Shown: in pieces, positions 5,562-9,699 of the stretch
How the letters are laid out: every line of letters starts with the position of its first letter
How positions within the stretch are numbered: position 1 is the stretch's first letter
From: Hyphomicrobiales bacterium
Lineage (GTDB): Bacteria; Pseudomonadota; Alphaproteobacteria; Rhizobiales; Kaistiaceae
DNA length: 9,699 nucleotides
Direction of reading: 5' to 3'
Assembly: GCA_017305815.1 (NCBI GenBank)
Contig: JAFKJZ010000529.1
Coordinates: 1-9,699, forward strand
Program-made: the position numbers and the translations under genes
Notes under the pieces: model-generated
Seen by the model: the letters and a program-made list of their open reading frames with translations, nothing else
Databases searched by the model: none
What the model was told of the DNA's origin: nothing

Positions 5562-6422
5562 TCACGCGGCGCGCGCGAGGCCTTCCTGCTCGCAATAGGC
5601 AAGGACAAGGTCGGCCAGGTCCCGGACCGGCCGGCGCGCGCCCGGCGCGACCTTGAGAGCCAGTTCGGTGGGCGGCACGGGAACGAACCCGTCGCCCACC
5701 AGCACCGCATAGGACGGGCGGACGGCCCGCGCCTCGATCAGCGCAACGCCAAGGCCGCCCGCGATCGCCGCCTCGATGCCGATCAGGCTGGCGCTCTCAT
5801 AGGCGACGCGCCAGCGCCGGCCGGATGCTTCCAGTGCATGCACAGCGCGGTCGCGATAGCGGCAGCCCTGCGGAAACGCGATCAGCGGCACCGGATCGAC
5901 GCGCCGCCAATCGACATCGGCGGCGCCGACCCAGACCAGCTTCTCCGGCCAGACGCCCTCGGCCGGACCGCCGCCGGCGTCGCGCTTCATCAGCACGAGG
6001 TCGAGATCGCCGCGCTCCAGCCCGCGTTCCAGCTCGACCGAGAGGTCGCAGCGGACGTCGAGCCGGCATTCCGGCCGAAGCTTCGCGAATTGCGCCACCA
6101 GGCTGGTCAGTTCGGCGACGGCGAAATCCTCCGTCAGACCGAGACGGACATGCTCCGCCGCCTGCGCGGCGCCGACGACGCTGCGCGCCTCCTGCGACAG
6201 CGCCAGGATTCTGCGCGCATAGCCGACGAGCCGCTCGCCCTCCGCCGTCAGCGCGACGCCCCTGCCCTCGCGGATCAAAAGCGGCGTTCCCGCCAGATCC
6301 TCGAGCTTGCGGATCTGCTGGCTGATCGTCGACTGGGTGCGATGCACGCGCTCGCCGGCGCGGGTGAAGCCGCCGGCGTCGACGACCGAGACGAAGGTCT
6401 TCAGGAGATCGAGATCGAACAT
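5562..6422 (-). CDS. LysR-family transcriptional regulator
   Basis: The protein has 286 residues, the usual length of LysR-type regulators. The N-terminal winged helix-turn-helix is clear: FDLDLLKTFVSVVDAGGFTR, AGERVHRTQSTISQQIRKLE (about 22-41), then GTPLLIREGRGVALTAEGERL. The rest is the periplasmic-binding-like effector domain, with VRLGLTEDF, a DLSVELERGLERGDLDLVLMKRD segment, and later VPLIAFPQGCRYRDRAVHALE. These proteins are tetrameric, ligand-responsive activators that typically regulate themselves and a divergent target. The divergent EamA/DMT exporter gene starts 76 bp away, which makes it the likely target. The start ATG at 6422 matches the family N-terminus; an AGGTG ribosome site lies upstream. 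The effector is unknown, presumably the exporter's substrate or a related metabolite. Confidence 0.93.
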   Translation of the reverse strand: MFDLDLLKTFVSVVDAGGFTRAGERVHRTQSTISQQIRKLEDLAGTPLLIREGRGVALTAEGERLVGYARRILALSQEARSVVGAAQAAEHVRLGLTEDFAVAELTSLVAQFAKLRPECRLDVRCDLSVELERGLERGDLDLVLMKRDAGGGPAEGVWPEKLVWVGAADVDWRRVDPVPLIAFPQGCRYRDRAVHALEASGRRWRVAYESASLIGIEAAIAGGLGVALIEARAVRPSYAVLVGDGFVPVPPTELALKVAPGARRPVRDLADLVLAYCEQEGLARAA

Positions 6423-6498
6423 GGCTACACCTGCGCTATCGATTTATCGAATACGTAGCATCCAAACATCGAATTTCCAAATACCACGCGAAACGCCT
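6423..6498. promoter_or_regulatory. LysR-type binding region between lysR and eamA genes
   Basis: The 76-bp divergent gap contains an interrupted palindrome, TCGATTTATCGA (6439-6450), that with the next base satisfies the LysR T-N11-A rule (T6439 to A6451). The element ATCGAAT occurs at 6446-6452 and again at 6468-6474, exactly 22 bp (about two helical turns) apart on the same face, with a related ATCGAT at 6438-6443. This matches the recognition-site and activation-site layout of LysR-regulated promoters. No clear -35/-10 was fixed. Confidence 0.6.
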
Positions 6499-7398
6499 AT
6501 GGCTTCGTCACCGGCCGCGGCCGGCACGTTCCCCGGCAACAGCCGCGCCGACCTCGGGCTTATCGCGCTCTTCTGCCTGATCTGGAGCTCGGCCTTCGCG
6601 GCGGCGAAGTTCGCCCTGCCGGAGTGCCCGCCGCTCCTGCTGCTGGCGAGCCGCTTCCTCGCCGCCGGCGCGATCCTGCTCGGGCTAGCCGCGCTGGCGG
6701 GTCGCCTCGAATGGCCGGACCGGCGCGCGATCTGGAGCTGGGCCGTGCTTGGCGCCCTCAACAGCGCTCTCTATCTCGGCCTCAGCTATGCCGGCATGCG
6801 CACCGTCTCCTCCGCCTTCACGGCGGTGCTGATCAGCGCCAATCCGCTTCTGACAGCGCTCGTCGCCAGCCCGGTTCTGGGCGAGCGACTGTCGCCTCTG
6901 AAGCTCGGCGGGCTGCTGCTCGGCATGATCGGCGTCGCCATCGTGCTGCGCTCGCGGCTCGCGGGCGGCGCGGAGGACTGGCACGGCACGCTGCTGGTGC
7001 TGGGCGGGCTCGTCGCGCTGGTCGCCGGCACCATCCTGTTCAAGAAGCTGAAGCCGGATGGCGACCTCTGGACCGGCACGGCGATCCAGTCGCTATCGGC
7101 CGGGATCCTGCTCCTTCCCGTGGCGCTGGCGACGGAGAGCATCGCCGATATCCGCATGACGCCGGCGCTGATCGGTGGCTGGAGCTATCTGGTGATCGCG
7201 GCCTCGATCGGCGGCTATCTGCTCTGGTTCCGCCTGCTGCAGACGAAGACCGCGACCGAGGCGTCGACGCTGCATTTCCTGATGCCGCCGCTCGGCCTCG
7301 CCTTCGGCTGGCTGCTGTTCCGCGAGCCGGTCGGCCTGATCGATTGCCTCGGCATCGTGCCGATCGCCATCGGCATCGCCATGGTGACGCGCGGCTAA
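6499..7398 (+). CDS. EamA/DMT-family exporter
   Basis: The protein has 299 residues with about ten hydrophobic segments, the standard length of drug/metabolite transporters made of two EamA repeats. The first repeat ends with SANPLLTALVASPVLGERLS and GLLLGMIGVAIVL (about 112-149); the second ends with LMPPLGLAFGWLLFREPVG and IVPIAIGIAMV (about 263-296). Both show the conserved small-residue helix followed by GE or RE. Such inner-membrane proteins usually export amino acids or other metabolites; the substrate is unknown. The ATG at 6499 (MASSPAAAGTFPGN) gives the family's normal N-terminus, although no good Shine-Dalgarno precedes it; upstream in-frame codons run into the LysR gene. Control by the divergent LysR-type protein is likely. 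The gene ends 72 bp before a convergent gene. Confidence 0.9.
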   Translation: MASSPAAAGTFPGNSRADLGLIALFCLIWSSAFAAAKFALPECPPLLLLASRFLAAGAILLGLAALAGRLEWPDRRAIWSWAVLGALNSALYLGLSYAGMRTVSSAFTAVLISANPLLTALVASPVLGERLSPLKLGGLLLGMIGVAIVLRSRLAGGAEDWHGTLLVLGGLVALVAGTILFKKLKPDGDLWTGTAIQSLSAGILLLPVALATESIADIRMTPALIGGWSYLVIAASIGGYLLWFRLLQTKTATEASTLHFLMPPLGLAFGWLLFREPVGLIDCLGIVPIAIGIAMVTRG

Positions 7399-7404
7399 GC
7401 CCGG

Positions 7405-7443
7405 TCAAAAAGAAAGCGGCGGCTCCGAACCCGGAACCGCCGC
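7405..7443 (-). terminator. Intrinsic terminator of the cinA-gpt operon
   Basis: On the minus strand a GC-rich hairpin occupies 7443-7416: GCGGCGG and CCGCCGC arms, one mismatch, then CGGA/TCCG around a 4-nt loop, about 11 pairs. It is followed directly by TTTCTTTTTGACC (7415-7403). This is a strong Rho-independent terminator lying 28 bp after the stop codon of the small acidic protein gene. On the plus strand the hairpin would also lie 18 bp past the EamA stop but lacks a T tract there. Confidence 0.85.
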
Positions 7444-7470
7444 ATTCAGAACTCACGAAGCCGGGGCTTT

Positions 7471-7806
7471 TCAGCCCTCGTCTTCCTCGCGCTGGGCCTT
7501 GACCTGAGCGATGAAGTCCTCGGCGTCCTGCTTGGCAGAACGGGAATGCTCTTCCGCGTCCTTGTTGAAGCGGTCGAGTTCCATCTTGAGGCCACTCACG
7601 GACGGCTTCTCGACGCTGTTCGCATAGGCGATCATGCGCAGCGACACGGCGAGATCGAGCACCATGGCGGCGAGCAGGCCGTCATCGAGCTGCTGGTCGT
7701 CGGCATAGTCCGAGATCAGGTCGTAGAGCGCGTCCCGATGCTCTTCATATTCCTCGGCAAAGGCCTCGAAATCTTCGTCGTCGGCGGGCTGGTTCGGATC
7801 GGCCAT
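7471..7806 (-). CDS. Small acidic protein of unknown function
   Basis: The protein has 111 residues, is strongly acidic, and has no signal peptide or membrane segment. The ATG at 7806 (MADPNQPADDEDFEAFAEEY) is chosen because GGAG lies 8 nt upstream; the frame stays open further, but that would overlap gpt. The N-terminus is Asp/Glu-rich. The middle (ALYDLISDYADDQQLDDGLLAAMVLDLAVSLRMIAYA) looks like two amphipathic helices, and the C-terminal third is charged and helical, possibly a coiled coil. I do not recognise the family. It follows gpt by 11 bp and precedes the operon terminator, so it is cotranscribed with gpt. A link to purine salvage is suggested only by position. Confidence 0.8.
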   Translation of the reverse strand: MADPNQPADDEDFEAFAEEYEEHRDALYDLISDYADDQQLDDGLLAAMVLDLAVSLRMIAYANSVEKPSVSGLKMELDRFNKDAEEHSRSAKQDAEDFIAQVKAQREEDEG

Positions 7807-7817
7807 CTTTGTATCTC

Positions 7818-8315
7818 CTAGCCGGCGATCGGCGGTTGGAAGGTGAGACCCATGTCCCAGGGGAAATAAATCCACGTATCCTGTGACACTTCGGTGATGA
7901 AGGTGTCGACGATGGGGCGGCCCATCGGCTTCGAATAGAGCGTCGCGTAATGCGCCTTCGGCAGCATCTCGCGCACCAGGCGGGCGGTGCGGCCGGTATC
8001 GACGAGATCGTCGATGACGAGGACGCCGGCGCCCTCGCCGCCGCCGAGATCGATGATCTCCTGGCTGACGGGCTTCAGGACCTTGAGCGAACCCTGGTCC
8101 TTGTAGTTGTGATAGGAGGCGACGCAGATCGTCTCGATCATGCGGATGCCGAGTTCACGCGCCACGATCGCCGCCGGAACAAGGCCACCGCGCGTCACGC
8201 AGACGATCGCCTGCCACTTCTGATCGCCGGAAAGGCGCCACGTCAGGGCGCGCGCGTCCCGGTGAAACTGGTCCCAGGATACGGGGAACGCCTTGTCGCT
8301 GCGAGCGTCGACCAT
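7818..8315 (-). CDS. gpt: Xanthine(-guanine) phosphoribosyltransferase
   Basis: The protein has 165 residues (166 from the adjacent ATG at 8318) and is closely similar to Escherichia coli Gpt (152 residues). It transfers ribose 5-phosphate from PRPP to xanthine or guanine in purine salvage, usually in the cytoplasm or at the inner membrane. Visible motifs are [17 protein letters not shown] near the N-terminus, [20 protein letters not shown] (39-58), the PRPP loop [14 protein letters not shown] (98-111) and the base-pocket segment [14 protein letters not shown] (146-159). The second of two consecutive ATG codons is preferred because AGGAG then sits at the better distance (6 nt rather than 3). 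It lies 93 bp after the CinA-type gene and 11 bp before the small acidic protein gene, all on one strand. Confidence 0.95.
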   Translation of the reverse strand: MVDARSDKAFPVSWDQFHRDARALTWRLSGDQKWQAIVCVTRGGLVPAAIVARELGIRMIETICVASYHNYKDQGSLKVLKPVSQEIIDLGGGEGAGVLVIDDLVDTGRTARLVREMLPKAHYATLYSKPMGRPIVDTFITEVSQDTWIYFPWDMGLTFQPPIAG

Positions 8316-8411
8316 CATTGTCTCCTGCGCGTGAAAGAAGCGGAAGCTGTGGAATGCGGCTCCTTGCCATGCAATCGGGCCAAATGTCGATCCACAGAAA
8401 TCGCCGGCATG

Positions 8412-9170
8412 TCAGCCATTCGCCTGCATCATGGCTGCCACCATCGCCTCGACGGCGCGGGCGGCCTGGTCGAGCCGGCCCTCGTCGCGCGAACGCAGCA
8501 CGATGTCCGTCGCGAACGAACCATCGAGCATCTTCGGATAGCTGCCGATCGAGACGTCGGGATATTCGAGCTGGATCTCGCCTAGCTGCTTGGCAATGCG
8601 GCCCTCGCCCATGCCGACGGGCACGGTGCGCGACAGCATCTTGGCGCCGGTCGGGATCTTGGCGGCGACCTCGTCGAACATCGCCTGCATGATCGAGGGC
8701 ACGCCGGCCATCACATGCACATTGCCGAGGGTGAAGCCCGGCGCCTTCGAGACCTTGTTCAGGATCAGGTCGGCGCCGTCCGGGATCCGCGCCATGCGCA
8801 TCCGCGCCTCGTTCAGCTGGCCGGCCGCGTAGTGGTCGGTCAGGATGGCGACGGCGCGCGGATCATGGTCGATGCCGACGCCGAAGGCCTTCGCCATCGA
8901 ATCGGCCGTGATGTCGTCATGCGTCGGCCCGATGCCGCCGGTCGAGAAGACGTGGTCATAGCGGGCGCGCAGCGCGTTCACCGCGGCGACGATCTCGCCC
9001 TCGACGTCCGGCACGATCCTGACTTCGCGGATGTCGATGCCGATATTGGTGCAATATTCGGCAATATAGCCGATGTTCTTGTCCTTGGTGCGCCCCGAGA
9101 GGATCTCGTCGCCGATGACGAGGATCGCTGCGGTGACGACAGGCGCGGCTTCCGTGGCGGGTTCAGCCAT
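8412..9170 (-). CDS. Stand-alone molybdopterin-binding (CinA N-terminal type) protein
   Basis: The protein has 252 residues. The N-terminal MoCF/MoaB-type fold is clear: TAAILVIGDEILSGRTKDKN (13-32) and the nucleotide-binding STGGIGPTHDDITADSMAKA (76-95), then PGFTLGNVHVMAGVP. It corresponds to the COG1058 half of CinA and lacks the C-terminal nicotinamide-nucleotide amidase (PncC) domain, so the competence/damage-inducible label should not imply the full two-domain protein. In full CinA this domain is an ADP-ribose pyrophosphatase; short forms are usually called molybdopterin-binding proteins, and their role is not settled. The start ATG at 9170 has a GGAG site upstream. It heads a run with gpt and is divergent from map. 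Confidence 0.92.
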   Translation of the reverse strand: MAEPATEAAPVVTAAILVIGDEILSGRTKDKNIGYIAEYCTNIGIDIREVRIVPDVEGEIVAAVNALRARYDHVFSTGGIGPTHDDITADSMAKAFGVGIDHDPRAVAILTDHYAAGQLNEARMRMARIPDGADLILNKVSKAPGFTLGNVHVMAGVPSIMQAMFDEVAAKIPTGAKMLSRTVPVGMGEGRIAKQLGEIQLEYPDVSIGSYPKMLDGSFATDIVLRSRDEGRLDQAARAVEAMVAAMMQANG

Positions 9171-9495
9171 TCACTACTCCATCGGTCCCCCATGGGTTTA
9201 GCCTTCCCGCGCCGGCCGCTCAAGGGAGCAGAATGCGAGCGCCGATGCGGCCCGGAAAACGCTGCATTGCGAAGCGCCGCAATCGCGGCCCCCGGCGCAT
9301 TCCTCGCTCATTCCTGGCGGCATGCATGGCCGAGCGGCCCGGCAATCGACCCATGGCGCGGCATCGCGCCCGCCGCCACCGCGCAAAACTACTTGTAACT
9401 CGGCGCCCGATACGCCAGATCGGGGGCAATCCTTCACGATCAGGCTTGTCCCCGCCGCCGCGGAATGCTGTGCTAGCGGGACACGGAGTACCCAG
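9171..9495. other. Divergent intergenic region between CinA-type gene and map
   Basis: This 325-bp stretch holds no convincing gene. Short open frames exist on both strands, but they are basic or low-complexity and lack ribosome sites. Most of it is GC-rich and repetitive in composition. Near the map start, CTTGTC (9445-9450) could be a -35 element, with TGTGCT (9469-9474) a poor -10 at 18 nt spacing. The palindrome CCCATGGG lies close to the CinA-type start. Both promoters must lie here, but neither can be fixed with confidence. Confidence 0.4.
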
Positions 9496-9699
9496 ATGGT
9501 CACCTATGTCGACGCAGACGCGGCCCCGGTAAAGAACACCGGACAGATCCGGCTGTATGGTCCGGAGGCCTTTGCCGCCATGCAGCGCGCCGGCCAGCTG
9601 GCGGCTGCCTGCCTCGACGGCCTGGCCGACATCGTCAAGCCGGGCGTGCCGACCGACGAGATCGACCGCTACGTCTACGAATTCGGCGCCGACCATGGC
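9496..9699 (+). CDS. map: Methionine aminopeptidase, type I (5' part only)
   Basis: The first 68 codons of map run off the right edge. The visible protein begins MVTYVDADAAPVKNTGQIRL, then YGPEAFAAMQRAGQLAAACL and DGLADIVKPGVPTDEIDRYV, which is the characteristic N-terminal region of alphaproteobacterial type I enzymes (about 250-280 residues in full). The enzyme removes the initiator methionine from nascent proteins and is usually essential. The metal-ligand Asp, Glu and His residues lie beyond the window. The ATG at 9496 has GGAG 7 nt upstream. It is divergent from the CinA-type gene. Confidence 0.93.
   Translation, partial: MVTYVDADAAPVKNTGQIRLYGPEAFAAMQRAGQLAAACLDGLADIVKPGVPTDEIDRYVYEFGADHG

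Noticed and set aside
5526..6458. Plus-strand open frame (310 codons) opposite the LysR gene
   Set aside because: The minus strand encodes an unmistakable LysR-type protein; this frame has compositional bias only.
6624..7502. Plus-strand open frame (292 codons) overlapping the EamA gene
   Set aside because: It lacks hydrophobic segments and is very Arg- and Ala-rich, as expected for the +1 frame of a GC-rich membrane protein gene.
9233..9532. Basic 99-codon plus-strand frame before and over the map start
   Set aside because: It has no ribosome site or recognisable content and overlaps the well-supported map start in another frame.
1..9699. CRISPR array, transposon ends, riboswitch or defence system
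   Set aside because: No regularly spaced repeats, transposase frames, conserved riboswitch cores or defence-type domains were seen. Negative findings by eye cannot exclude divergent elements.

Overview
The window is high-GC DNA with compact, mostly single-copy bacterial genes. It most likely comes from an alphaproteobacterium of the Hyphomicrobiales (Rhizobiales). This rests on protein flavour, on the neighbouring gpt, short CinA-type and map genes at the right end, and on a CCCTCACC...GGTGAGGG palindromic intergenic repeat of a kind common in that order. The genus cannot be named from the sequence alone. No mobile element, CRISPR array or phage gene was seen.

Left block (1-3262): two MFS transporters lie head to tail on the minus strand. 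A YbjJ-like one is cut by the left edge and sits downstream of a SetA/SetB-like sugar exporter. A DeoR/GlpR-type repressor gene runs divergently from them. The shared 217-bp intergenic region carries repeated TGAAC-type elements. This looks like a locally regulated sugar or sugar-analogue efflux module.

Middle block (3263-5561): a tRNA-Leu(UAA) gene with encoded CCA comes first. Next is an orphan alpha/beta-hydrolase-fold protein with a helical, TPR-like C-terminal part; its stop codon sits in the loop of a hairpin. An unusually AT-rich 335-bp region follows, with two inverted repeats that both have 9-nt spacers. Last is a plus-strand protein of 232 residues made of two related halves, which weakly resembles HemS/ChuX heme-handling domains. 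The palindromic repeat separates it from the next gene.

Right-centre block (5562-7398): a LysR-type regulator and an EamA/DMT exporter are divergently transcribed across a 76-bp gap that holds a good T-N11-A box. This is a classic regulator/exporter pair.

Right block (7405-9699): a minus-strand run has a stand-alone molybdopterin-binding CinA-type protein, then xanthine phosphoribosyltransferase (gpt), then a small acidic protein of unknown function, and closes with a convincing intrinsic terminator. The 5' part of the methionine aminopeptidase gene (map) runs divergently off the right edge. Overall this is ordinary chromosomal sequence. The less familiar items are the hydrolase/TPR-like protein, the duplicated HemS/ChuX-like protein, the 111-residue acidic protein and several uncatalogued palindromes.
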